In this document: positions 1 through 7,549 of the stretch, one piece after another | Position numbering within the stretch: the first letter of the stretch is position 1 | How the letters are laid out: the number at the start of each line of letters is the position of its first letter | Assembly: GCA_016702335.1 (NCBI GenBank) | Contig: JADJEF010000020.1 | Coordinates: forward strand, 1,550,001 to 1,614,000 | Reading direction: 5' to 3' | From: Rhodocyclaceae bacterium | GTDB lineage: Bacteria; Pseudomonadota; Gammaproteobacteria; Burkholderiales; Rhodocyclaceae | DNA length: 64,000 nucleotides | The notes under the pieces: generated by a model | Databases searched by the model: none | The model's input: the letters and a program-made list of their open reading frames with translations, nothing else | What the model was told of the DNA's origin: nothing | Made by a program: the position numbers and the translations under genes

Positions 1-270
1 TAGCTCGCTGCGCGGCGTGCCCTCAAAGCCTTTGTAGGCACCTTTGACGGCCAGCATGGGGTCGATCAGAAAAGTGGTGCCGGCATAGGTAAGTTTCATT
101 GTGGCATTGCGGATCAACTGGAAGCCCACCTGCTTGGACGCCGCCTTCGCCTTGCCAGGGTGGGCGTGGCCGGTTTCATGCGCTTGAACCGTGCCGACGG
201 TGCCGGCGGCGGCGAGCAGCAAGGCGCACATCAGGCCGCAGGTAGTGCGCAATAGCGTGGTTGATTTCAT
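1..270 (-). CDS. MBL-fold metallo-hydrolase, N-terminal part (cut by window edge)
   Basis: Only the first 90 codons are inside the window; the gene continues past the left edge. The ATG (complement of 268-270) opens a secretory signal peptide with a hydrophobic core around residues 8-25, then a His-rich HETGHAH stretch, then TMKLTYAGTTFLIDPML. That last pattern is the usual first beta-strand pair of UlaG/YtnP-like MBL-fold hydrolases. The metal-binding HxHxDH motif would lie outside the window, so activity cannot be judged. It diverges from the GlxA-type regulator, which may control it. The export and fold resemble the complete gene at 5603-6406. Family assignment is by motif only. Confidence 0.75.
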   Translation of the reverse strand, partial: MKSTTLLRTTCGLMCALLLAAAGTVGTVQAHETGHAHPGKAKAASKQVGFQLIRNATMKLTYAGTTFLIDPMLAVKGAYKGFEGTPRSEL

Positions 271-429
271 TTTGTTTTTTCCTTTTCGTGAGGTGGGGAA
301 AATGGAGCCGAGGGGTCTCGGTGAAGCGGTGATCGAATTTTCACCAAAGGATGAAAATCTCACCATTGGCCCGAATGACTATCAGCGATACAATCGGGCC
401 ATAGTGCTTGCTCTGCATTGGGAGGTGTC

Positions 430-1419
430 ATGCAGCCCGTCCGTGTCGCAGTCCTCGCCTTCGAAGGCGTCAGCCTGTTTCATCTCTCGGTGCCCGGCAT
501 TGTGTTCGGCGTCGAGCCCAGGCCAAGCGGCCTGCCACCGTACGACGTGCGCTATTGCACGCCCACACCCGGCCGCGTCCGCAGTGATCAGGGGATTGAG
601 ATCGAAGTGCCCGACGGCCTGGAACTAATGACCAGGGCCGACATCGTCGTCGTCCCGGCCTGGAGTCACCCGGAGCACAGCGCTCCGCTGGCCTTGACCA
701 AGGCGCTGCAAAAAGCCCATGCCCGTGGTGCGCAGGTGGTCGGCTTGTGTCTGGGTGCTTTCGTGCTGGGCGATGCGGGTCTGCTCGATGGGCACCGCGC
801 GACCACCCATTGGGCCGCCCGTGAGCTTTTCGCCCGGCGCTTTCCCAAGGCCGACTACCACCCCCACGTGCTGTATGTCGACGACGGCAATGTCATTACG
901 TCGGCCGGGACCGTCGCCGCGATCGATTGCTGCCTGAACCTCATCCGCCAACGCCACGGGGCCGATGTGGCCAATCGCGTCGCGCGAATGCTGGTGACGC
1001 CGCCGCACCGCCAGGGCGGACAAGCGCAATACATCGAACAGCCCGTGCCCATCCTGCCCAGCGAGAGCCGCCTGCCGAACGTGCTGGACTGGGCGCGGGA
1101 ACATCTGTCCGAGCCACTGTCTGTGGATACGCTGGCCGACATCGCGCGTATGAGTCGACGCACCTTTACCCGACGTTTTCGTGAAGCTACCGGCACGACC
1201 GTGATCAAGTGGCTGGCCCTGGCGCGTATCGCAAGAGCGCAGCAATTACTGGAGACAACGGATATGCCGATTGAGCGGGTGGCGGCAGAAGTAGGCTTTG
1301 GGTCAGCGCTGTCGCTGCGCCAATATTTTTCGGGCCAGGTGGGTACTTCGCCGTCGTTGTATCGGCGGACCTTCCGCGATGGTCGGCGGGGAACCGGTGA
1401 GTCTCAACGTCCGACTTGA
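430..1419 (+). CDS. GlxA family transcriptional regulator (DJ-1/PfpI domain plus AraC HTH)
   Basis: The protein has 329 residues in two parts. Residues about 3-175 form a DJ-1/PfpI-like domain, starting VRVAVLAFEGVSLFHL and containing the nucleophile-elbow-like VVGLCLGAFVL. Residues about 215-315 are an AraC-type DNA-binding domain with two helix-turn-helix units (SVDTLADIARMSRRTF and IERVAAEVGFGSALSLRQYF). I chose the ATG at 430 because GGGAGG lies just upstream with normal spacing; a TTG twelve bases earlier is in frame but less likely. GlxA-type proteins activate or repress nearby genes in response to small molecules. The closest candidate target is the divergent MBL-fold hydrolase at the left edge. 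The ligand is unknown. Confidence 0.9.
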   Translation: MQPVRVAVLAFEGVSLFHLSVPGIVFGVEPRPSGLPPYDVRYCTPTPGRVRSDQGIEIEVPDGLELMTRADIVVVPAWSHPEHSAPLALTKALQKAHARGAQVVGLCLGAFVLGDAGLLDGHRATTHWAARELFARRFPKADYHPHVLYVDDGNVITSAGTVAAIDCCLNLIRQRHGADVANRVARMLVTPPHRQGGQAQYIEQPVPILPSESRLPNVLDWAREHLSEPLSVDTLADIARMSRRTFTRRFREATGTTVIKWLALARIARAQQLLETTDMPIERVAAEVGFGSALSLRQYFSGQVGTSPSLYRRTFRDGRRGTGESQRPT

Positions 1420-1528
1420 TCTGCATGCCAGGATCTGCCATGTGGCCGGTCGCACCCACACAGCGATACGTCAGTAAGCACAAGTCGGCAAACAAAGCTG
1501 TTGCTGCCGCAAGCCTTGCGGATTAGCC

Positions 1529-1546
1529 GATATTGCATTCAATATC
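1529..1546. promoter_or_regulatory. perfect inverted repeat before the toxin-antitoxin pair
   Basis: GATATTG and CAATATC are exact inverted copies separated by CATT. They end 3 bp before the ATG of the PIN toxin. Toxin-antitoxin operons with ribbon-helix-helix antitoxins usually bind such palindromes to repress themselves, so this is a candidate operator. The role is inferred from position only. Confidence 0.5.
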
Positions 1547-1549
1547 AGT

Positions 1550-1984
1550 ATGATAGCTCTCGATGCCAACGTTCTGGTGGCGGCCTTGCGTTCTACAACT
1601 GGATGTTCACGCGTTCTACTCAAGCGTGTGCTTTTGGGCGAGTTCTTGGCCGTTGTGTCGGTTCCGCTGTTTCTTGAGTACGAGGCGGTGCTGACTCGGT
1701 CCAAGCATCTGGCAGCGTTTCAACTTGCCGAGCAGGAGGTTGTCGAGTTTCTCGACGGTCCGGCCGGTCGGCTTGCGCCAGTTGAAATTTCCTACCTCTG
1801 GCGTCCGCAATTACGCGACGCCAGTGATGAGATGGTGTTGGAAGCGGCTGCCAATGGCGCAGTCAGCCATCTGGTCACGTGGAACGGCAAAGACTTCCTG
1901 CCCGCGGCCGAAAAATTTGGAATCGCTGTAGTGACTCCGGCCGCATTTATAGCGGCCCATCTACCAACTCGACAGAAGGAGTGA
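1550..1984 (+). CDS. PIN-domain toxin of a toxin-antitoxin pair
   Basis: A 144-residue protein of the 'putative toxin-antitoxin system toxin component, PIN family' type. It starts MIALDANVLVAALRS, which gives the first catalytic Asp (D5). A conserved Glu lies in FLEYEAVLTR, and later acidic residues in DEMVLEAA and WNGKDF complete the usual Mg-binding site. PIN toxins are endoribonucleases. The gene is followed after 4 bp by a ribbon-helix-helix antitoxin, so the toxin comes first, the reverse of the commonest order. A perfect palindrome abuts the start codon. A second pair of the same design lies at 40.6-41.3 kb. Confidence 0.88.
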   Translation: MIALDANVLVAALRSTTGCSRVLLKRVLLGEFLAVVSVPLFLEYEAVLTRSKHLAAFQLAEQEVVEFLDGPAGRLAPVEISYLWRPQLRDASDEMVLEAAANGAVSHLVTWNGKDFLPAAEKFGIAVVTPAAFIAAHLPTRQKE

Positions 1985-1988
1985 TCCG

Positions 1989-2222
1989 ATGCGTACCAAT
2001 AACTTTGCCTTGCGTTTGCCTAACTCGCTGATGGCCACCCTTCGGCAGGCCGCTGAAGATGATGGTGTCGCCATGAATCAGTACATCACCGTTGCCCTCG
2101 CGGAAAAACTGGCCACTCGCAAGACGGCCCTGCAGTTTCTGGCAGAGCGTGCTCAGCACAGCAGTCCGGCCCGCGCACTGGAAATCCTGGAGCGCGCCGG
2201 CAGGGCGGTTGACGAGGTTTGA
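1989..2222 (+). CDS. ribbon-helix-helix antitoxin (Arc/HicB-like)
   Basis: A 77-residue protein whose N-terminal half (NFALRLPNSLMATLRQAAEDDGVAMNQ) fits a ribbon-helix-helix DNA-binding domain: a short beta-strand with alternating residues, then two helices. The C-terminal half (LQFLAERAQHSSPARALEIL) would be the toxin-binding tail. It starts 4 bp after the PIN toxin stop codon, so the two are almost certainly co-transcribed and translationally coupled. It should neutralise the PIN RNase and repress the operon through the palindrome at 1529-1546. The second locus encodes a protein with the same layout (VNQFIASAAAEKMA against MNQYITVALAEKLA). Confidence 0.85.
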   Translation: MRTNNFALRLPNSLMATLRQAAEDDGVAMNQYITVALAEKLATRKTALQFLAERAQHSSPARALEILERAGRAVDEV

Positions 2223-2245
2223 TGTCCCGCCACCGCTTGCCTGGC

Positions 2246-2502
2246 TCACGGATAGATTGATACCACGATGGTGAATCGCGCCCGCTGGTTCTGGGAGGAG
2301 GTTCTTCGCCATCGATTGGCCAGATGGTAAATCTGGCCTTCCAGTGGCATTTCGCGCGCAATGCCCTCAAGAACCTCAATGTGATCATGGATCTGCCCTG
2401 TGATGGTCTGGCCGATGGGCAGCCAGTCAAACGCGAAACATTCGCTGCAATGACGAGCGCGCCGAGCAATCCGGTGATCAGAGTGAAGGCCCAGGCAGTC
2501 AT
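2246..2502 (-). pseudogene. possible frameshifted small membrane protein
   Basis: This fills the 317-base gap between the antitoxin and the exported protein at 2540-3046. In one minus-strand frame an ATG at 2502 begins MTAWAFTLITGLLGALVIAA, a convincing single membrane helix. After about 25 codons that frame turns arginine-rich and runs into the antitoxin gene. The neighbouring frame continues with FDWLPIGQTITGQIHDHIEVL and ends at 2246 before the antitoxin. A single frameshift near 2430 would join the two into a protein of about 85 residues. I recognise no family. It may be a real gene broken by one indel, or chance. Confidence 0.3.
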
Positions 2503-2539
2503 CGCACCACACGCCAGCGGATGGAGTCAGGTGCGCGGC

Positions 2540-3046
2540 TCAATGGCGCGCCTGCAGGTGCAGCCATAGCTGCGCATCGAAAGGCACCTTGCGTGCACCG
2601 GCATGAGGGCTTGATGCAACCCGATCCGCCGACCCGAACAGGACTTTCTCATACGATAGTTTGGCCAGCGCGAAGGGCGAGTTGGCAAACGGAACGGCCA
2701 GACGGTGCAACAGCGCCGGGTCAAGCAGCACTTGCGCGGCCATTTGGCTGCCGGACAGGTGCGTGGGTTTTGCTAACGCGGTATCGGCCATGTGTTGCGA
2801 CAACCAAGGATAGTTGACCGCCCTGCCGAGCCCAAGCGTCATCGGCTGTTCCGCATCGGATGCGTGTGCACTTAACCAGTCGGCGACCAGACGCTGATAG
2901 GTAACTTCATCGATGGTGCATGCCGTAAAGGCATCGGTGTGAGGACGCAGGATCGCACCCGAGTTGTGGTCCTCGATCCAGGGCGTGCATGCCAGCACCG
3001 GCGGGCTGAGGGCGAGGAAGACGAGGGGAAGAATGCGCCAGGTCAT
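2540..3046 (-). CDS. exported hypothetical protein
   Basis: A 168-residue protein with a clear N-terminal signal peptide (MTWRILPLVFLALSPPVLA, then CTPW). I chose the ATG at 3046 because longer versions add a charged leader before this signal. A Cys sits directly after the predicted cleavage region and a second Cys follows at FTACTIDEV, so a disulphide or a lipid anchor is possible; the bases before the first Cys are not a classic lipobox. I do not recognise the family. It is on the same strand as the lipoprotein at 3217-3912, separated by 170 bp containing a dispersed repeat copy. Confidence 0.6.
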   Translation of the reverse strand: MTWRILPLVFLALSPPVLACTPWIEDHNSGAILRPHTDAFTACTIDEVTYQRLVADWLSAHASDAEQPMTLGLGRAVNYPWLSQHMADTALAKPTHLSGSQMAAQVLLDPALLHRLAVPFANSPFALAKLSYEKVLFGSADRVASSPHAGARKVPFDAQLWLHLQARH

Positions 3047-3159
3047 GCCTAAAGGAAGTGAAGAAGAATCAGCATGCCCGTATTGTGCGCGCCGACAGCG
3101 GCCTTGAACAAGACGGGTTTGCTTGGGCGTGGCTCCGGATGGCCGGCCAGCGCGCAAAT

Positions 3160-3186
3160 CGCCGTGTCACCAGCGCCGACTTGCGG
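3160..3186 (+). repeat. dispersed repeat, copy 1 (intergenic)
   Basis: The core is CGCCGT, GTCA, then CCAGCGCCGACTTG and CGG. It lies 30 bp past the lipoprotein stop (minus strand). This copy shows the best fold-back: a left arm CGCAAATCGCCG pairs with CGCCGACTTGCG at 10 of 12 positions. Confidence 0.9.
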
Positions 3187-3216
3187 AAAATGCATGGACA
3201 TCCGCGCCAAGCACCG

Positions 3217-3912
3217 TCAGCCAGCGCTCCCCACGTGCACCAGCTCATCGCGCCACTGATCCCAGGTCACGCCTTTGCCCGTGGTATCGCGGTAGTCATG
3301 GCGCACCGAGCGGCCTACGCTCGGCGCATACCAATAGGTTTCGCTGATGCGGCCCTGCCAGCGATAGCGGCCATCGGTCGCCTCGTAGCGCCCCTCGTGC
3401 TCGATGCGCAGCGCCTCGAAACGTCCGGCCGGCGTGCTCACCGCTTCGTAGCCAACGACACGCGCGGTCTGGTTCACGCTGACCGGGTTCTTGCCCGCGT
3501 AGTCATAGCGAAACGACCACGACTGCCCGATGACGAGCGGAAAGCGCAGCGGCTCGTAGCGTCCGCGCAGCTTGGCGTCGGCAAAGGCCTGCGTGGCCGC
3601 TTCCATCTGCTCGTCGGTCACACTGCCCTGACGCGTACTGTCCTCGGAGGATTCGATGGTCCAACGCACCGTCCATTGGCCCTGCTGCTCGGACACCAGC
3701 TGTTGGGAAAAGCGTTCGATCTCCTGGTTGCGCCACTGGTCAATACGCCGGTAGGTCAGGATTTGCCCGGCACGCAGCGTCGGCAAGGCGGCGAGATTGG
3801 CGGCCTGGGCGGTGGTGAGCTTCGGCTTGCTCGGCGCGTTGCGTGTGGGTGGCGCGGCGCACCCCGTGGCCAGACTCAGGAAGGTCAGTGACAGAAAAAA
3901 GTGCTTGCTCAT
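3217..3912 (-). CDS. putative lipoprotein of unknown function
   Basis: A 231-residue protein with a lipobox (FLSLATGCAAPP), so it should be lipid-anchored at Cys after signal peptidase II cleavage. I start it at the ATG at 3912, where the signal peptide begins (MSKHFFLSLTFL). A GTG at 3930 overlaps the stop of the upstream gene and is also possible. The mature part contains aromatic and charged beta-type segments (GQILTYRRIDQWRN, YEPLRFPLVIGQSWSFRYDYAG, GRFEALRIEHEGRYEA). The family is unknown to me. It is co-directional with and almost abutting the DUF1566 gene, so the two probably form an operon. Confidence 0.7.
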   Translation of the reverse strand: MSKHFFLSLTFLSLATGCAAPPTRNAPSKPKLTTAQAANLAALPTLRAGQILTYRRIDQWRNQEIERFSQQLVSEQQGQWTVRWTIESSEDSTRQGSVTDEQMEAATQAFADAKLRGRYEPLRFPLVIGQSWSFRYDYAGKNPVSVNQTARVVGYEAVSTPAGRFEALRIEHEGRYEATDGRYRWQGRISETYWYAPSVGRSVRHDYRDTTGKGVTWDQWRDELVHVGSAG

Positions 3913-3926
3913 GGTCGTTCGCTGGC

Positions 3927-5162
3927 TCACTTCACCTCCCGCACCAGACGCACCAGGTTGGCCATGCGCCGCACATCGCCCTGCGGCCCCATGCCAGTGG
4001 GGTAGTCGGCAGCATTTCCCACTTTGGGGTCGCTGCGTTGTGCGCCGGCGCCATGCACGTCAATGAGCGTCGGCTGGGTGCCGGAGCGGGGAAAGCGCAT
4101 GAAGCCAAGCGCGTCACCAAAGGCCACATAAACCGCCGCGCTGCCGGGACGGGCGCCGTCGAAGTGCGAGGTACTGCTCCAGTAGAAGCCGTAGTTGCTC
4201 TGCCCGCCTTCATCGACGATGGCTGTGGCCTTGAACAGCGGATCGATGGCGGCACTGCCCGTGGTCTGCGGCGAGCGCTGGTAGTCGACGATGCTTTGCA
4301 GCTCCTTGGCATTGGGCAGGCGCCAGTCGGTGTGGCCGGCATAGCTCAGCCCTTGCGCCCACGCCAGGGCCTGGGGCCAATCCATGCGCCCGTCACGGCT
4401 CGGCCCGGCCTTGAGATGGCCGCTGTCTTCCTGCATCCACATCAGGCCGGTGGCGTGATCAGTGAGGGTGCCATCACCATTGGCGCGAAACTGGTTTTGC
4501 CCATAGCGGCTGTCGCCGCGGACATAACGCACAAACAGTCGTTGCTCGCCGCCGCCGGGTTTGACGCTCGGGTAGGCCTTGATCCGGCCATCGGCGAAAT
4601 TGACCCCGAAGATCATGTCGCGGCGGTTCATGGCGCGGCCGACGTACGGCGTTGCGCTCCAGAACTGCACGTCGATCGGACGCTCGCCCGCGCTGGCGTC
4701 GCCATAGCGGAAGGAGAACAGCGGCGACAAAAACGCCTTGCCCGAGCGCCCCGGCATGGGCGTGCTGCCGGAAAAATCCATCAGCGAGTACAGCTCCTTG
4801 AGGGTGGGCAGACGCCAGTCGGTGTGGCCGGCCAGCGCCAGCGCCGCGGCACCGTCACCAGCGCCGGCACGCGCCTGCGCCCAGGTCACTTTGGCCGGCA
4901 GGACCTGCTGCCACATCAGGCCTGTGGTCAGGTCGCTCACCGTGCCATCGCCGTTGTCGCGATAACGCAGCTCCTGCGTGGCAAAAGCCGCATCTTGCCC
5001 GGCCAGGGGACCAACGCGTGCGCGGCAGGCCATAACGGCGCCGGTGGTGTTGTGGCAAGTACGCTGGCCGGTGGGGGCCACGGGGTAAGAGCGTTCCACC
5101 GCGCCGGCCAGCGCGCTGAAAAATACCGCTACGAGCGCCAGAGGCCAATGAATCGTGGGCAT
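3927..5162 (-). CDS. exported protein with two DUF1566 domains
   Basis: 411 residues with a signal peptide (HWPLALVAVFFSALAGAVERS). It has two copies of the DUF1566 (Lcl C-terminal-like) pattern. The first begins NGDGTVSDLTTGLMWQQ (about residue 70) and contains GHTDWRLPTLKELYSLMD. The second begins NGDGTLTDHATGLMWMQ (about residue 230) and contains GHTDWRLPNAKELQSIVD, then FYWSSTSHF. Such domains occur in exported or surface proteins of unknown function. I chose the ATG at 5162 because it opens the signal peptide; a start at 5249 would add 29 unlikely residues. The lipoprotein at 3217-3912 lies directly downstream. Confidence 0.85.
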   Translation of the reverse strand: MPTIHWPLALVAVFFSALAGAVERSYPVAPTGQRTCHNTTGAVMACRARVGPLAGQDAAFATQELRYRDNGDGTVSDLTTGLMWQQVLPAKVTWAQARAGAGDGAAALALAGHTDWRLPTLKELYSLMDFSGSTPMPGRSGKAFLSPLFSFRYGDASAGERPIDVQFWSATPYVGRAMNRRDMIFGVNFADGRIKAYPSVKPGGGEQRLFVRYVRGDSRYGQNQFRANGDGTLTDHATGLMWMQEDSGHLKAGPSRDGRMDWPQALAWAQGLSYAGHTDWRLPNAKELQSIVDYQRSPQTTGSAAIDPLFKATAIVDEGGQSNYGFYWSSTSHFDGARPGSAAVYVAFGDALGFMRFPRSGTQPTLIDVHGAGAQRSDPKVGNAADYPTGMGPQGDVRRMANLVRLVREVK

Positions 5163-5267
5163 GATGTGCACCTTGGAGAGTGTCGTGAAAGCGTGTGTGG
5201 CGATGGCCACAACGACATTCTTGTCCCCGCAGATGTCGGGGCAGCGCACCTGCGCATTACAGAGTTG

Positions 5268-5566
5268 TCATCTACCGTGGGCGCGTCTGGGCCCCGACGC
5301 GCGATGCGTCACCTCAGGCTTACCGCAGGCTGTAACACCCAAGGTGGCCAGCGCCAGCACCAGATCGCGGCCACCTTTGGCCAGCGTGACCACCAGAAAA
5401 AAACGCCCCAGTGGCTCACGCATGACGCCGGCAATCAGCGTCAGCGGATCGCCGACCACAGGCAGCCAGCTGAACAACAGGGACCAATGGCCATAGCGCG
5501 TGTAGCGGGTGCGCGCCGCGTCGCGGCCCCGAAGGCCGCGACGAACAAGTCCAGATAGGCGCTCAA
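5268..5566 (-). pseudogene. decayed yqaA-like (DedA-type) membrane protein gene
   Basis: This occupies the 440-base gap between the DUF1566 gene and the MBL hydrolase. Its left part (5268 to about 5490) encodes RYGHWSLLFSWLPVVGDP and LTLIAGVMREPLGRFF, which match the C-terminal part of YqaA/DedA-type proteins well. About 20 codons upstream and in another frame lies LSAYLDLFVAAFGAAT, resembling the N-terminus of the same family. The middle of the protein is missing and the two pieces are out of frame, so this looks like an internally deleted remnant. No good start codon or ribosome site is seen. A functional copy may exist elsewhere. Confidence 0.6.
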
Positions 5567-5602
5567 TGCCGGGGTGGGTTGCAGAAGAGCGTAGCGGGTG
5601 AC

Positions 5603-6406
5603 TTACAGATTGATGGTTTCGCCCACTTGCATTTCCCGCATCGGCGTCTTGACCTTGCGCGCCTTGAGCTCGGCCGCGAGTTCTTCAGGCTTGCCGTGCA
5701 GCACGGGGTAGGTGCCGAAGTGCATCGGGATCACCATCTTTTTAGGTTGCACCAGACTTGCGGCCACCGCCGCACGGGCAGGGCCCATGGTGAATTTGTC
5801 GCCGATGGTGGTCAGCATGACATCGACGGGGCGGAAGTTTTTGATCAGCGCCATATCGGTAAAGACATCGGTATCGCCGGTGTGATAAATGCTCGGCCCA
5901 CCCTTGACCGAGACCAGGAAGCCGCCGGGGCTGCCGCCGGGTGCAATCTCCTTGCCATACGCGACTGCCGAGCTATGTACCGCAGGAATGAAAGCCACCT
6001 TGACCTCGCCCGCCAACAGGCTGAGCTCGCCGCCGAAGTTGCCGGTGTTGTCACGCGGAAACTGCGCTTCGGGAAAGTTTTGGTATTGCGTAATGGCCTT
6101 GCCCAGATCAAAGGTCGCCACCAGTTGTGCGCCGGTCTTTTGGGCGATCGCCACGGCATCGCCAATGTGGTCGTTGTGGCCGTGCGTGATCAGGATCAGG
6201 TCGGCTTTTTCGATTGTCGCCAGATCGGCCTCGCCGTTCTTGTTCGCCGGATTTTTGATCCATGGGTCGAGCAGCACCACCTTGCCCGCAGGCGTTTCGA
6301 TCTTGAAGGCGGCATGGCCGTACCAGGTGAGCTTGCTCTGAGCGGCGGCGCTGCCAGCAATTAGCAGTGCGGCGCAAAACGAGACGGATTGCAGCAGGGT
6401 TTTCAT
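5603..6406 (-). CDS. exported MBL-fold metal-dependent hydrolase (UlaG/UPF0173-like)
   Basis: 267 residues with a signal peptide ending SAAAQSK. The metal motif ITHGHNDHIGD (HxHxDH) is intact at about residues 73-83. Further metal ligands are likely in AVHSS, HTGDTDVF and the final MHFGTYPVL. The N-terminal pattern LTWYGHAAFKIETPAGKVVLLDP is typical of UlaG-like and YtnP-like hydrolases. The substrate is unknown, and the export signal is unusual for the cytosolic members. The start overlaps the stop of the DCC-family gene upstream (ATGA), so the two are translationally coupled. It resembles the partial gene at the left edge. Confidence 0.88.
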   Translation of the reverse strand: MKTLLQSVSFCAALLIAGSAAAQSKLTWYGHAAFKIETPAGKVVLLDPWIKNPANKNGEADLATIEKADLILITHGHNDHIGDAVAIAQKTGAQLVATFDLGKAITQYQNFPEAQFPRDNTGNFGGELSLLAGEVKVAFIPAVHSSAVAYGKEIAPGGSPGGFLVSVKGGPSIYHTGDTDVFTDMALIKNFRPVDVMLTTIGDKFTMGPARAAVAASLVQPKKMVIPMHFGTYPVLHGKPEELAAELKARKVKTPMREMQVGETINL

Positions 6407-6807
6407 GAGTGTTCTCCTTGGTGGGGGTGGGGGTGGCGGTTCAGTGTAGGCAAAAACGGGTCAAGAACGCGTGCGAGGCGCACGCGATGCCGCGCAAAGC
6501 CGCGATAGGCGAAGTTGAGCAAGGGCTGCAGCAAAGGGCGCGAGAGCAGCCAGGCCAGCACCGGCAGATCGGCGCGCTGATAGGCTTCGGCAAATACGCT
6601 GACACCGCTGAGCATCTGGCCATCGGCAAGCCGCCCGTGCATGGTCGCCAGGGCGATGGCGCAACTCACCTCGCAGGGCAGTGCCTCGGGGGTGCGCGCG
6701 ATATCCACGAAACTCAGCAAGCCCTGCCGGTTGCGTCGCTGAAGCAAAGCAATCTCCGTGGCGCACAAGGGGCAGTTGCCGTCAAAGAACAGGGTCAGTG
6801 TTTGCAT
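6403..6807 (-). CDS. DCC-family (DUF393) thiol-disulphide oxidoreductase-like protein
   Basis: A 134-residue protein with the family signature FFDGNCPLCATEIALL at residues 7-22. The Cys-x-x-Cys pair resembles a thioredoxin active site, and the group is often called 'thiol-disulphide oxidoreductase DCC family', though few members have been tested. The C-terminal half holds a hydrophobic segment (LPVLAWLLSRPLLQPLLNFAYRGF). The gene is first of a two-gene unit and overlaps the start of the exported MBL hydrolase by four bases (ATGA). No signal peptide is seen, so it is probably cytosolic or membrane-associated. Confidence 0.85.
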   Translation of the reverse strand: MQTLTLFFDGNCPLCATEIALLQRRNRQGLLSFVDIARTPEALPCEVSCAIALATMHGRLADGQMLSGVSVFAEAYQRADLPVLAWLLSRPLLQPLLNFAYRGFARHRVRLARVLDPFLPTLNRHPHPHQGEHS

Positions 6808-6917
6808 GGCGGGGTGGCGAGGGCTTCAGGGCTATGCGGCAAAGAGCAAGGACCATCTGAAGGCACGAGTAAGTGAGTTGTAGTGGACAATAATAAGAAA
6901 TATCGAGAATTATTGGG

Positions 6918-6923
6918 TATACT
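6918..6923 (+). promoter_or_regulatory. possible -10 element of the lipocalin gene
   Basis: TATACT sits in an unusually AT-rich stretch (about 6880-6946), 23 bp before the lipocalin ATG. I see no good -35 hexamer at the usual distance, so the call is tentative. Confidence 0.35.
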
Positions 6924-6946
6924 ACGAATCAATACATCATCTGTCC

Positions 6947-7522
6947 ATGACAAAAATGTTACGCTATCCGATAATCCAACGCCTCCGACACTTCTGCCTT
7001 CTGATCGCTGTACCCCTGTTGCTCACCGCCTGCGCCCTTGGTCCGGCCCCCGGCGTAACCCCGGTGAGCCCGTTTGCGCTCGAACGCTATCTGGGCACCT
7101 GGTATGAAATCGCCCGCCTCGACCATCGCTTTGAGCGGGACATGTCCGATGTCAGCGCCCGCTACAGCCTCAACGCCGATGGCAGTGTGCGCGTGCTCAA
7201 TCGTGGCTACGACACCGGCAAAAGCGAGTGGCGCGAGGCCGAGGGCAAGGCGTTATTCATTGATGACACCAATACTGGCTCGCTCAAAGTCTCGTTCTTT
7301 GGTCCGTTCTACGGCGGCTACCATGTGGCCGCGCTCGACCCGGACTACCGCTGGTCGCTGGTGATCGGGCCCGACCCCTCGTATGCCTGGATTCTGGCGC
7401 GCGAGAAAACGCTGTCGCCCGAGGATAGGGAGCGCATCCTGAACGTGGCCAAGCGCGCCAAGGTGGATACCGATGCGCTGATCTGGGTCAGCCAGGACAA
7501 GACCGACCCGGCCGCCAAGTAG
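6947..7522 (+). CDS. blc: lipocalin family lipoprotein (Blc-like)
   Basis: 191 residues. The signal peptide ends in a lipobox (LLTACALG). The bacterial lipocalin signature ERYLGTWYEIARLDHRFERDM follows, and the closing lipocalin motif is seen at SYAWILARE. Blc is an outer-membrane lipoprotein that binds fatty acids or lysophospholipids and is usually induced in stress or stationary phase. The ATG at 6947 is used here; a second in-frame ATG three codons later is equally good because no clear ribosome site is visible. The region upstream is AT-rich and carries a TATACT box. It appears to be a single-gene unit. Confidence 0.88.
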   Translation: MTKMLRYPIIQRLRHFCLLIAVPLLLTACALGPAPGVTPVSPFALERYLGTWYEIARLDHRFERDMSDVSARYSLNADGSVRVLNRGYDTGKSEWREAEGKALFIDDTNTGSLKVSFFGPFYGGYHVAALDPDYRWSLVIGPDPSYAWILAREKTLSPEDRERILNVAKRAKVDTDALIWVSQDKTDPAAK

Positions 7523-7549
7523 CGCACATAGTTCGTCTGCAAGCAGGCG

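Noticed and set aside
1470..1490. CACAAGTCGGC near the first toxin-antitoxin pair as a reverse repeat copy
   Set aside because: Only nine bases match, which can occur by chance.
3843..5558. A 571-codon plus-strand frame across the DUF1566 gene
   Set aside because: The minus-strand gene has a signal peptide and two DUF1566 domains; the plus-strand frame shows none.
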